Shown: positions 45,441 through 55,595 of the stretch, one piece after another
How positions within the stretch are numbered: position 1 is the first letter of the stretch
How the letters are laid out: each line of letters begins with the position of its first letter
Assembly: GCA_002633025.1 (NCBI GenBank)
Contig: NMRB01000049.1
Location: 597,844-661,843 of the forward strand
DNA length: 64,000 bases
From: Notospermus geniculatus
Lineage: Eukaryota; Nemertea; Pilidiophora; Heteronemertea; Lineidae
Reading direction: 5' to 3'
Notes under the pieces: generated by a model
The model's input: the letters and a program-made list of their open reading frames with translations, nothing else
What the model was told of the DNA's origin: nothing
Databases searched by the model: none
Position numbers and translations under genes: made by a program

Positions 45441-45779
45441 TCTTTTCATTCTTCCGTCATTTTCTTTCTCCTCTGCTTGTTGATTTCTTCAGCATGTCTG
45501 GTGGCTTTGTGAGATGCTAAAATTAGTGTCTCAATTGCTTCAGGGCTTTTTGTCTCAACCAACTTGACGTCTCATTTTCGCGACACATTATCTTGCTATC
45601 CAGGAAATCAACTTTTGCATTTGGAGCAGTTTTGAGATGTTAGTCTAACGTCCCAAACACCATCTCTCCACTTATGTTATTGGAACAACAAGACTTGGCT
45701 ATCTCGCGCAGGGTCTCTGACGGGTTTGAGAATCTCCCTCCGGAAGCTGATCTGCCAACTTTACTGTCTACGACAATCA

Positions 45780-46480
45780 TCCAGTATTTTGGTGAGAAGA
45801 AGCTTAGCGCGTAGTCCAAAGATAACTGGGCCAGGCGTTTCTGCAACGTAGAATGTAAGTTGAATCCACACCTCTTGGTGATATTTGCATTCCAGTGTAA
45901 GTTTCCCATATTAGTGATGAATTGGGTTCCATTGTATGCCGTAAGTTGGCTATTCGAAGGGTTTAGATTGACAGGTAGCGTGTCCGGAAACATTTGACGG
46001 AATGTACGAATGGGCAAGACGTGTCTTATGTGCCCCGGTATCGACTTTTCCTAGAACATTTGCGGTCCTAGGGCCATATTCACGAAGTATTCGCAACATT
46101 CCGTGCACGCAAATGTATTGTTTGCCTGCACATGCCCTATTGTTCACTGACTGCCTTACAATAAATTTGCCTGCACGCAAAGTTGCAAAGGCTTCATGAA
46201 TATGGTCTCTGGTCTTGTGCTTTATCCGTACTGTCACATATGCTTCAGCCCTATGCTTGGTCACAGCATCCACTGTTTATCATGTCGAATGACATCTGTT
46301 CGAATGTATTCCGTTCGTCAGATCCTCCTCCTGATTCTGATCGGATATTTCGTGTACTTGTCCATGATGCGACATTCGTCTCCTTCTCCACGATCCTCGA
46401 TTCGTCTGTCCACAGCCTCTGCCTCTGGTGGTCCCTGAAGCCTGCCGCACACTGGAGCTATCTGCTGAGCAAAAAGTCAT
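45780..46480 (-). pseudogene. Second gypsy-type element: protease remnant
   Basis: From 46273 the frame reads AEAYVTVRIKHKTRD and is then cut by a MITE (46071-46205). It resumes VLGKVDTGAHK and, one base out of frame, VLPIRTFRQMFPDTLPVNLN and LTAYNGTQFITNMG. KVDTGAxxNVLP...F is the retropepsin signature of another Ty3/gypsy lineage. No RT follows. The upstream frame near 46300-46480 is poorly conserved. Confidence 0.6.
46071..46205. mobile_element. MITE (135 bp) inside the protease remnant
   Basis: The ends pair as GGCCATATTCACGAAG and CTTCATGAATATGG. Subterminal CGCAAATGTATTG/CAATAAATTTGCC and TGCACGCAAA words are repeated. It separates the two halves of the gypsy protease region. Confidence 0.7.
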
Positions 46481-46506
46481 TTGATACCGTTTGCTCAGCA
46501 GATAGC
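46459..46506. repeat. 17-bp perfect inverted repeat hairpin
   Basis: GCTATCTGCTGAGCAAA and TTTGCTCAGCAGATAGC flank about 14 bases. The significance is unknown. It resembles the footprint of a small inverted duplication. Confidence 0.7.
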
Positions 46507-46904
46507 TAGATTTTCGGTGAGTTTTCTGCCAGACGCTTTACAGCCCCGCAAAGGCCGTCACATAGCCCCTTGCCATGGCCAGCTTGGAAGTAGTTCCGTG
46601 TGGCAGCGGGTCCAAATAGTTCCCTATGGCGTGCAACCAACTGGAAGATGGATTTATTTCTAATACTGGTTGGTTGGACTATCAGTCCAATAATGCACGA
46701 AGTTGTAATCAATCTGCTTCTCCTTCAGCTGTGTGTGCACCTCCTGTAAAATGGCATAGACTTTTGACTTTTTTGAACTTCTCTACTGAACTGTCGATTG
46801 TTTTTCTTTTACCTTAAATCTCTGGCCAAATTGAAGGCCATTATATTATGTTGACTCTTTTTCTTCTGCTTTAGTTTATGTAGTGCACACCTGCACACGC
46901 TTAT

Positions 46905-47012
46905 GTATTTAAACTTTTGTTAACCGGGGCTAATAATGCATCCTGCCTCAGCCCCGGATATTTATTCTCTTTGTATTCTTATTTGTAATGGAAAATAAAA
47001 TCTATCTATCTA
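46905..47012 (+). repeat. Likely LINE 3' tail ending in (TCTA)n
   Basis: A GGGGCTAATAATGCATCC block and CAGCCCCGG are followed by AATGGAAAATAAAATCTATC and short TCTA repeats. This is the form of CR1/L2-type 3' ends. No coding part is attached. Confidence 0.4.
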
Positions 47013-47295
47013 AATGGCATAGATTGTGCTGGCGCAGTGCGACATTTCATCTGAAATCACCACAAGGTTCTGATGCTGCAATGTGCCATCTGATGATCTG
47101 TAGTATGCGACGCAAGGATGAATCGTAACCCCTTCTGCTGCCCAATAGCCCGACTGCACCTCTTCTAGAGTTCTGCAGGTGTAGTTCTCACTTAAGTCCA
47201 TCTGTATTATTTTGTCATCCATTGGTCCCGGTTAAATGACATTTTTCTATAGCAGCCTGTTAAGCTGCAGCACAGCCCAATCCAACTCAACATCC

Positions 47296-47402
47296 AGGAC
47301 CCGGATGCATAAAGGTGGAAAGCTTATTCAAGGTATAACCTAACGTTATAACGTGAAGCTATACCTGGAATAAGCTTATTCTACCTTTATGCATACGGGC
47401 CT
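47296..47402. mobile_element. Palindromic MITE (107 bp), GATGCATAAAGGT type
   Basis: Ends AGGACCCGGATGCATAAAGG and CCTTTATGCATACGGGCCT, with inner AAGCTTATTC/GAATAAGCTT words. Confidence 0.85.
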
Positions 47403-47927
47403 AGTTGTCTGATGGTGATATTCTAAATAAACGGCAAGACACATCACTCTGTTCATAATTGTCAAACTCGTTTTCGTAGTAGCCTGTGATGTGGCGACAG
47501 CAGTTCTTTGTAAAGAGGTTGCTGCAGGTCCAGTTTGGATATCGTGGAAAAGTTTACATTGTGCAAATTTACAATCAAGTATTAGATATAGAGACGGAAA
47601 TCTAGGTCAACTTTTCCTGGGAATAAATGGTTGAAATGAGAGAAAATGAACTTCCGAAATATCTAAAATGCAACAGAGAAGTCACTGTTAGTATCATCAT
47701 TATTGTCATATTATTTGAATTTCTTGAGATGAACATCATGACTACTGTCACTGTCATCAACAACAGTGCCACACCTTCATCACTGTCATTATCATTACCA
47801 TCATCTGCATTATAATTTCCTTTTGAAAGGTTGGGAGTTCTTTGCAACAATTTTGGCTTGCGCTCTTTTCAAGTGGGTGAGAGTCATTTGAAGACCTCGG
47901 AGCACAAAGGGTGCATGTCTAAAATCA

Positions 47928-48624
47928 GTGTTTTGAGTTGATTTCATGACGGAGAATCGGATATAATGTCTCTTCCATTATTTGCACACAATCAGATGAA
48001 CCAACCTCCCCACGTTCATGTTGCTTTTTCATTTCAACTCTTTTTTTTCCAAGATCCTCTTCGTCTTCAATGACTGGTTGCCAGTTCTGGCAACCATAAC
48101 TATCATTATCAACCTTCCGTTTTCGATTCCTTCTCCTTATTCCTCCCTGGCAAGAGGGGGCTTGGGTTTGCAGCACGTATTGCATTCCAAAACCTAAAAT
48201 CCAGCTGATCGAGCAAGGATTCGTATTGCCACTTTGGTCTCTATCTTGAAATGTATCCGGATAACTACTAACAATTTTGATTGCCACACCCCGCAGCGCT
48301 TTTCGGTTCACATCCTTTTTGTTTAGGCTCGAAAGAATCTCCCCTATCAAAATCCTCACCATACCACGCTTTTCATCTGGTTTCATTCGTTTCTTATTCT
48401 TTACTGCATCCATCACTTTTGCTGGGAATTTTCCCCACGGAATATTGAACGCATGCGCCCACATCGTTGACTTTGACTTCTGCAGGGTAACGTCTGGAGA
48501 TGAGATGCTATAACTGCTGTTACTTGCTGTGTCGTCACTCTGCGATTCTGCAGGGCTAGGGCCACTTTCATCAGAACCGACATAAAAAGTGGCACGGCTT
48601 GTTGAAGGCTCATCTGCATTCAGC
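47928..48624 (-). CDS. Exon of the VPW/YGC uncharacterised family, second copy
   Basis: The acceptor TGGCTTTCTTGCAG precedes about 230 codons without a stop until TGA. Visible are a serine-rich start, MWAHAFNIPWGKFPAKVMDA, KRMKPDEKRGMVRILIGEIL, SSYPDTFQDR, then NRKRKVDNDSYGCQNWQP and a charged tail. This is the same motif order as the broken exon at 33400-33972 (IPW, RGMVRI, YPxxF, YGC-x-NWQP). Between YPDTFQ and the basic RKRK segment the usual VIxGxxIG stretch is not recognisable. Role unknown, possibly a DNA- or chromatin-associated protein. The upstream SAM exon was not found. Confidence 0.55.
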
Positions 48625-48739
48625 TGCAAGAAAGCCATGGCATCAATAGTACAAAGTTTTTATACAGTACATGTACATTGCACAATTAAATTGACCAACC
48701 GACCTTTCGCGACACGTCCCAGTAGCTTGTGATGGCCTC

Positions 48740-48815
48740 CTCCGTACTTACCAGGGCCAATAATGCTATAGCGTCGGCCCTGACGGAAAAATGAAAATAC
48801 AATACAATACACGTC
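48740..48815 (+). repeat. Likely LINE 3' tail ending in (AATAC)n
   Basis: ACCAGGGCCAATAATGCTAT, a CGGCCCTGACGG stem and then AAAATACAATACAATAC. This is a CR1-type tail pattern without coding sequence. Confidence 0.4.
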
Positions 48816-49382
48816 CCATCCTCGCGCTCAATGCATACCGTGCTTGCATCTTCCGCAGATGTCGCGTGCTGCCATGGAAGGCATGCAGTGAAGACGTAAC
48901 ATCATTCACGGATGTCACGCACAAGAGACGCATGACGCACTCGTACCATACGCAATGAATTTAAGCATACCTTTCGCATGAAGTATGCCGAAGGTACGTA
49001 GAAAGGAGTAGGTCAGTTGTGGAATGCACATGTACTGTATACTGTGGTTGAACCTAAAAACAGTGAGCAAAGATATACTCTAATTTCATGGAAATAAGAG
49101 CGGTTCTTTATATTTAAACCAAGCCCACTGCATAAAGCCTAGTGTACATCGACCTTGCGACTGGAAGCAACTACCGGCAATGGCGTTTCCGACAATGGTG
49201 GGTAACCGGCTGGAAAGAGCAGCAACTGATCAGATGCTCAAACAGGCCAAAGTGCGTGCCCCGGCAACGCTATTGCCGACCGTTGCCACTAGTTTTAGCC
49301 AGTTGCTCATGTTCTACTCGTTGCCGACCATTGCTTCTAGTTGTCTTTAGTCGCTTTTAATGTGCGCGCTCTGGCAATGAAT

Positions 49383-49961
49383 TTCCTTTGTTTGTGGAGC
49401 ACAAACAAAGTCTGTTAGTTTTGTTACGATTGGTTTCTCCTGGAATGCGCAAATGAAAAAAGAAGAGGATGGGTCAATTTCTGCGTAGTGTTTATTGCTG
49501 ACTAAAATATTACCTGGCTTGAGGTGAATCGATGGACGATACCCTTCTTATGAAGGTAGCTTAGTCCATTGCATGTATCTTCGGCAATATGTGTAAGCAT
49601 TGAAACAATACATTCTATGTTATCAAATTTATCCACGGCTTTAAGACAACTTCCAAGGTTGTTAACATTCATGTCGGCTCCAAATGGTACAAAACTGAAA
49701 GCAGCGTACTCCATCATTATGGAAAGTGGTTTTTCGCACAAACCCTTAAGGCTGACGACGTTACTGTGAGATAGCTCCTTAAACTGCATTCCTTCTGGAA
49801 ATTGGTGGGATGGGACATATGTCTGGATGTGCCAACTTCACAACAACACATTCTCCGTCATGTCTCGCTTTGGGGACTTTAAAGCCACCTTCGTCAATAA
49901 CCTCCAGCAGCTCCACAGCCAATGTATGGTAACTAATATATGCAGGATCTGCATTATGTAA
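49383..49961 (-). pseudogene. Broken protein-kinase domain
   Basis: The N-lobe reads EGGFKVPKARHDGECVVVKL, with the VAVK-like lysine motif but a shortened glycine loop. A one-base shift leads to LQFKELSHSNVVSLKGLCEK and IMMEYAAFSFVPFG. The C-lobe has AEDTCNGLSYLHKKGIVHR, then a shift and LKPGNILVSNKHY. The HRDLKPGN catalytic loop is split and its aspartate lost (HRF / HLKPGN). The DFG segment reads LTDF-V. At least two frameshifts and a missing catalytic aspartate make this a pseudogene of a serine/threonine-type kinase. Confidence 0.7.
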
Positions 49962-49983
49962 CACTTTAGGAAGTTACTAACCT

Positions 49984-50141
49984 GGGCTCGGTTGCACAAA
50001 ACTCATGTTAGCGCTAACATGATGTTAGCGCTAACATCATGTTAAATGACGTAAAATGACAATGGATTTTGACGTCATCTAACATAAAAGTTAGCGCTAA
50101 CACCATGTTAGCGCTAACATGAGTTTTGTGCAACCGGCCCC
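49984..50141. mobile_element. Palindromic MITE (158 bp) built from AGCGCT units
   Basis: Ends GGTTGCACAAAACTCATGTT and its complement. The interior holds five ATGTTAGCGCTAACAT-like palindromes. The outer bases GGGCTC/GGCCCC complete the termini. Confidence 0.85.
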
Positions 50142-51057
50142 AGTTAAATGGATTCCTTGACCTTGAAAACATATGGTTAGACACCATTTTTGTCATGTTA
50201 GGGCAATAATTGGTTGAGTTACAGGCGTTTTTCAGTCTCTGGCTAATGGCCGAAGCTCATTAACATAATTATGCAATTTTGACCACTTTCCTTTGCTTGG
50301 GTTTTTTTTACTTTTGGTACCGGTATGTTATACATAGTAGGGTCCCAGGATCTCAATGCAAGTTAAATCATTTCTGTTGCAATTTTGTCTAGGTCCAGCC
50401 TGAATTTTTCATAAATTGACTGGACTATAGGTGAGTTTCGCATTTTCATTCAAGTTGTCCAAATGTTTTTCTATGAAGGTTTGTAAATTCTAAACAATGA
50501 CGACTGGGGCCATACAAACCCTAACTCCAACAACGCTGTCATGGGCAGTTTTATCACTAAATCTGATCTAAATGTTTTTAGCTGATCAATTCGTTGCGCA
50601 GTTGAAACTGTTGCTTCTCACCCCTTCCCTTATTCCTAGTCCACGGTGGACTTCCCTCAGTTTCCCTTTCTGCTGCCAAGTAAGATTGAGATATTCCTTC
50701 AACGCAAGACCCATTTCTTTGGAAATCCTGATGTTTTCCTTGATGCCAGCAATTTTGCACAACCTTGTCCTCCTTGAATGTCTCAATCGCTTTAAATCAG
50801 TTTGCGGATTTTCCCAAGTTCTCTTCCTCGGATTTTCCCAAGTTCTCTTCCTCGGTTCTTGAGAAGGGATGAATTTGCAACACTTGATGATTTGCGTGGC
50901 TTGCGAACCTTGTGAAATATAGTGGTTGGCTATTTGTCTTCACCTTGAGTAGCTGACCATCTTCTGAGCACTTCAATTTCTTCGTGGCCATATGAGCAAG
51001 TGAAAAATATTTCTTGGGTTTCAATTCTTAATTTATATTTTGTCACTTCCATTCAAT
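50142..51057. other. No clear gene; 24-bp tandem duplication
   Basis: GATTTTCCCAAGTTCTCTTC is repeated in tandem with a 24-bp period at about 50808-50856, giving EEENLGKS twice in a minus frame. That frame (50797-51024) might belong to the hAT-like gene upstream, but this is not certain. Confidence 0.35.
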
Positions 51058-51285
51058 TTAAATCTTCAGAAGCCAAGTAACTCCTGCTTCATCTTCGAAC
51101 TTTTTCAAAACTCCCCCGTCTTTGCCAAAATTCACACTTGCCCCATCCGCGCACGTAGCAACTAAGGAGTCTTCCACCTTTAAACCACTCTCTTTGACTC
51201 TGTCAGTGATGGATTCATAAAGGCCTTCAGCATCAACCTGACTGGCATGAATAACAATAACGGTAGCTGCTTTTCGTGGTCGTCA
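51058..51285 (-). pseudogene. hAT/ZNF862-like transposase-derived exon
   Basis: The frame reads DAEGLYESITDRVKESGLKV, then EDSLVATCADGASVNFGKDG and GVLKKFEDEAG, ending TWLLKI and a TAA. The C-x-DGAS-V-x-x-G-x-x-x-G-V motif holds the first catalytic aspartate of hAT transposases and of ZNF862/KIAA-type domesticated relatives. The stop falls where the family normally continues with an NIHC-x-x-H-x-LEL motif, so the block is truncated. It may be a transposon remnant or a host relative. Confidence 0.6.
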
Positions 51286-51997
51286 CTGCGCAGGAATGAA
51301 TGTATAGAAAAGAGTTGCTTGAAGGGGGCACGCACAAGCTTAAAAGTCGTCTATAAACCATGTCTTTGCCTCGACAAGAAGGTCCAATTGTGCCGTGTTT
51401 GCAAAAATGATATGTCGGCGTTTCTTTGTGAATACTTCGGTGCGGTAGAAATCGTCTGGTAAGTGTTCCATGGCTAAACTGAAATTGTGGGATGTTGGGT
51501 TTTTCGGGTTTTATCTCATCTTCTTATCAGCTCACTTGTCAGAGTTCATCTTTTGTATATTTTAGGCCTAGGCCTAGCCATATAACTTAGGCATGTTAGG
51601 TCTATAGCTATCCATATACTCTTTACCGATAAACATGATAAAGGTGAGATGTATGCAAACAGAATCTGGAGTGGCTTTTTCATCCTTCCTGAACGAAGTG
51701 AATGTTGAACTCTCAGCAGGAGAGACAGTCACTGAGACCCTAGCCACCTAGTGGCCAAGTCAGGAATCGAATCGGACCGAAACTTGGTGTTATAGGTCAT
51801 ATGACCTAGGGGTATATGTACCAAGTTTCAGATCAATAGTTTCAGCGCCAGCGGTTACAAAACGTGCCCTGCTAACGGCCAACGACGGACTCTGCACCAT
51901 CGTAAGAGCTCACCAGAGGTGAGCTAATGACATGTAAGATGAGACATGACAAAATAACTTACCGGTAACATGTATGTCGCTTCCATACATATAATCT
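51286..51997. other. No recognisable gene
   Basis: No exon could be supported. A TGAGCT-rich segment near 51900 is unremarkable. Confidence 0.35.
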
Positions 51998-52093
51998 GGG
52001 GCCTGTTTCATAAAGTGGTTTTAAACTGATGGTACTTTTAATCAAATGGAAACGTATGGTACCTTTAACTTAAAGTCACTTTATGTAACAGGC
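51998..52093. mobile_element. Small MITE (96 bp), CTGTTTCATAAAGT type
   Basis: Ends GGGGCCTGTTTCATAAAGTG and CACTTTATGTAACAGGC, with inner GGTACTTTTAA/TTAAAGGTACC-like pairing. Confidence 0.7.
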
Positions 52094-52536
52094 AGGAAAC
52101 AGATTAGGAAATACACGTACATGTATGTATGGGTAGCAAAAATAGATAAAAGAAGCAAGCACATTCTGTACAGGTTGGTCTCTTGTTCAAAAGTTTTAGT
52201 CCTAAGAAGGACTCTTTGTAGGTTTGTACCGGGTATACCGGTGCAAAGGGTGATCTGCAGGGTAAGGGTTCTCACGACTTGCGGCACATCGTGTCAATTG
52301 CTTTGATGATTTCTGGGAGCTCTTTCTGTCTGCTTGACTCTGGGATGCCATACTTCGTCCAGACTCTCTCCTTCACAAATTCGATAATTTCTTGTGGAAC
52401 CCGTTGCTTCCCCAGGACACCCTAGCAATTCATCTTCTTCCTCTTCTGTGGATCTGGGACCATTCTTTGACCAATCGTGGCACGAAGTTCTTCGTTGATG
52501 TTGCCAGGTGAAAATCTTGGTTAACTTGTTCATCTG

Positions 52537-52939
52537 TCAGGAGGAGTCTTGGGTTGATGGTAGTAGTGCATGTACCGGTATCTCTCTGTGCGGTGTTGGT
52601 GGATGGATGTCGGTCTCGAAATCGAATTGTTGATACGTGTTGTGTCCGTAAGGGTTGTAGATGTCAAATTCTTGGTAAGTTTCATTTCCGTAGTGGTCGA
52701 AGGGGTCAAAGGCTTCCATGTCCATGTAATATCCTCGATTCTGTTGATGAAGTTGTTCCGAAAGTGCTTGTATCATGATCCCTTGATTTTCTATCGTTGC
52801 CTGCATTTTGTTCATCATCTCCATGACCGCCTGGTCTCTGGATGAGGGTTTGCATGTCCCCAGCTGCCGTCTTCTCCTTCTCTTCCGCTGTCGTATTGCT
52901 TTGTCAAATTGCTTTGTTACATTTTTGTGCCAGCATTTC
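52537..52939 (-). CDS. Terminal exon of an unrecognised gene
   Basis: The acceptor CTTTGCATTTTTACAG opens about 134 codons ending at TGA (52537-52539). The start is basic (KNVTKQFDKAIRQRKRRRRR). A predicted helix or coiled coil follows (MMNKMQATIENQGIMIQALS), then an acidic aromatic tail with the repeats YQEFDIYNPYGH and YQQFDFETD. This looks like the C-terminal exon of a MADF or Myb/SANT-like nuclear protein, but no such domain is seen here. The adjacent minus frame at 52294-52533 shows ELRATIGQRMV-like words and may be unrelated. Confidence 0.5.
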
Positions 52940-53222
52940 CTGTAAAAATGCAAAGGAAATTTCGATTATTTACTTTAATTAGACTCTCTAAATTAGTGAG
53001 GAAATGTCAGTAATCAGCATCCTTTTCTGATTCAAGCCAATTTGAGTTTGAATTAGCAATTAGCTTCCTCCTTTGTTCAGTAGGCCTACCTGAGGAGTTT
53101 TGTTGCTCAGTATCAGCTTGGAGGAATTACATAATGCAATTCTTCCAAGGTGTCAGCAATTGAGCATTGTCTGTGTACGGTGGAGTATTTGATACATGTA
53201 TTTCTGAAATAAAAGTTCATTC

Positions 53223-53707
53223 TAGTCCGAACGTCTGACTCGTATTGCTATATTTAGCCTATGCTGGACGCAATACAGAGTCAGATGATGAGTAAACGAA
53301 GAAACAGATTTTGGTTCTACGTCATCAGCATGATCAGATCACGGATTGGTGGTTCCCGTATCACGTGACCTGAAACTGTAAAGATGGCGATGCTGTGCAT
53401 TCGCCGATTCCGCTTTTCGAGAGGAATATTTTTTCGTGATTTTGATAACAAACTGCGGTTTTCTTAATGTTTGTCTGGCTAAGAGTGAACACAGAGCGTG
53501 ATTGCGAGTGTAGCTGGTTGAAACAGCAAGTAAAATGCCTGAGAGCAGCGTTGTCAAGTGATACGATTGCCGTGCACTAAATGTATTCAAAACACGACCT
53601 GGAGATGTACGGACCAATCAAAACAGACCCCCCGCGATAGGCTTCATCTGACTCTTGTTGCGGCCGTCAGTTCTGCAAATGAGCAACAGGAGGCAGTGTT
53701 CGGACTA
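53223..53707. mobile_element. Mutator-like MITE (485 bp), complete
   Basis: Ends TAGTCCGAAC/GTTCGGACTA, with subterminal GTCTGACTC/GAGTCAGA pairing. A perfect 9-bp duplication AGTTCATTC flanks it (53214-53222 and 53708-53716). It shares its interior with 44101-44511. The 9-10 bp duplications place the family in the Mutator superfamily. Confidence 0.9.
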
Positions 53708-53858
53708 AGTTCATTCAAACTTCAATACACAAAAAGGCTGAATTTATACCAGCGCTTACCTCGCCTGTGATGATCCGATTCGTGTCATATTGGGCAATGG
53801 AATCCCTATTTGCCTGTTTTGATGCATACTGTTTTCCAATTTAGCGTACAAAAGGAGA

Positions 53859-54161
53859 CAGGCCCGTAGCAGCCCTCTGATGAGTGGGGGGTCCCTGGCA
53901 GGGCCGGATCCAGGATTGACAGAAAGGTTGGGTGCGTAGCTCCTCGGAGGCGGTGAGGACCGGAAAGTGAAGCCCAAACGGGGGGTCTGGGCCCTCCCCC
54001 AGGAAAAAATTGACAATTTAAGTGCTTTAGATGCATTTTCCTGACATCTGAGAACAAAAATATGGACATATAAAATGGACATTTGGGCCAAGGTATTTTT
54101 GGCAAAAAAAGTGGGGGGGGGGGGCCTTGGACCTCCCGGCTCCCCGGCTGCTACGGGCCTG
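53859..54161. mobile_element. CAGGCCCGTAGCAGCC-ended MITE (303 bp)
   Basis: Perfect 16-bp inverted ends CAGGCCCGTAGCAGCC. Related in ends and internal TGGGGGAGG...CCCAGACCCCCC blocks to 5875-6169. A 12-13 base run of G lies near the right end. Confidence 0.8.
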
Positions 54162-54322
54162 GGAGATGCCTAGCTGAACTAGCACGATCTATATAAAAGC
54201 TGTAGGACAAGGTGATCAAGTGGAGGAAGTTGGGGAGTTTCCATGGAAAAGTGAACTTGGTCCAAGGAAAGGGTATACACCGATGTAGGAGCTAATTCAA
54301 GTACTGATAAATGGACAACAGA

Positions 54323-54422
54323 GAGGTTAAGATCTTCAACGCGAACGACAAACGTGAACAGGAATGACGTCATTGTCGTTCCCGTAAAAAAGTCGCGTAT
54401 ATCTGGTTAAGAAGTGACTTAG
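54323..54422. mobile_element. Isolated end of the AGGTTAAGATCTT element
   Basis: About 100 bases match the left end of the outer element at 58862 (GAGGTTAAGATCTTCAACGC, then AATGACGTCATT). No opposite end was found nearby, so it is a fragment. Confidence 0.8.
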
Positions 54423-54756
54423 AACTAAGAAATTTGCTTTTCTGCAAATTTGATGGTCCCCAGAATGTAACAGGCAGTAGAATGAAGGTAGTAAGTAGGC
54501 CATTTGATGGGACATTGAGTGGACTCTTGATATTATAGCTGTGGCTCTTCTGATGTGGGCAATGTTTTTGGCTTTTCTGAGTTATAATTCTTCATCAGCC
54601 CATCTGAATGAGGGACGTGATGGGGAAATGAGTGAATCAATTGAAGGTATGAAGTGATTGTTCATTATTTTATTAAGAACAATAGTAAGTAACAAAAGAG
54701 CAAGTATGTCATAACGTTCTTGTGGTTGATGGCATTCATTGATAATGAGCACTTTG

Positions 54757-54881
54757 GGTCGTATTCATAAAGCGGTTCTATCATTAGAACCGTCTTTGGC
54801 TGGTTCCAAGTGTACTTCACCACTACACTTGGAACCAGCCTAAGACGGTTCTAACGATAGAACCGCTTTATGAATACGACC
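54757..54881. mobile_element. Palindromic MITE (125 bp), GTATTCATAAAGC type
   Basis: Arms GGTCGTATTCATAAAGCGGT and its complement extend through GTTCTA, GGTTCCAAGTGTA and its complement, almost without mismatch. A CTTTG duplication flanks it (54752-54756 and 54882-54886). Confidence 0.9.
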
Positions 54882-54894
54882 CTTTGTGACCTGG

Positions 54895-55595
54895 ACATCT
54901 GATTGGAACAACATACTCCCAGCACAAATGATCATTTTGTGATTTGGACTTCTCATAGAACAACACACTCGTAGCACAAATGATCATTTTGTGATTTAGA
55001 CGTCTGATTAGAATAACACACTTGCAGTACCGGTACATGCTGTACATGTACTATAACCAAAAAAGTACATTTTGAAATGACTGTTTGGCAAATTCACAGG
55101 TGATCATCACTTGTGATCACAAGTTGATTGGCGAGTCATATGCGTGTACATAGTACATGTAGTAGACTACATGTATGGACTTCAAAAAATCAGAGAATTA
55201 CGCTACCAAGTACTTAGTAGAAAGAATGATAACTGTTGAACAGAAAACACGTAGTATACCGGGTACACATTATGAAAGTGTAAGTTCGGTTATGATCATG
55301 TTCTTTGTACTTATGTTCCCGATTAGAATAACATATATACTCCCAGCACAAATGATCATTTTGTGATTTGGACTTCTCATAGAAGAACACACTTGTTGCA
55401 CAAATGATCATTTTATGATGTAGACTTCTGATTAGAATAACACACTTGCAGTACATGCTGTACAGGTACTATAATCAAAAAAGTACATTTTGAAATGGCT
55501 GTTGTTGATTGGCGAGTCCTATGTGTATACATAGTACATGTAGTAGACTACATGTATGACTTAAAAAAACCTGAGAGAATTACGCTACTAAGTAC
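54895..55595. repeat. Tandem repeat with AAATGATCATTTTGTGATTT words, about 430-bp unit
   Basis: The unit begins with paired AGCACAAATGATCATTTTGT blocks. It then has AATAACACACTTGCAGTAC, GATTGGCGAGTC, a GTACATGTAGTAGACTACAT palindrome and a TTACGCTAC-AAGTACTTAG end. Copy one runs about 54895-55325. Copy two starts near 55340, is interrupted by the 2.35 kb hairpin, and resumes at 57950-58070. Confidence 0.8.

Noticed and set aside
44191-53617. 92-codon frame conserved between 44191-44469 and 53339-53617 as a gene
   Set aside because: It lies wholly inside a MULE-type MITE and both copies are repeat DNA. Differences include frame-changing segments.
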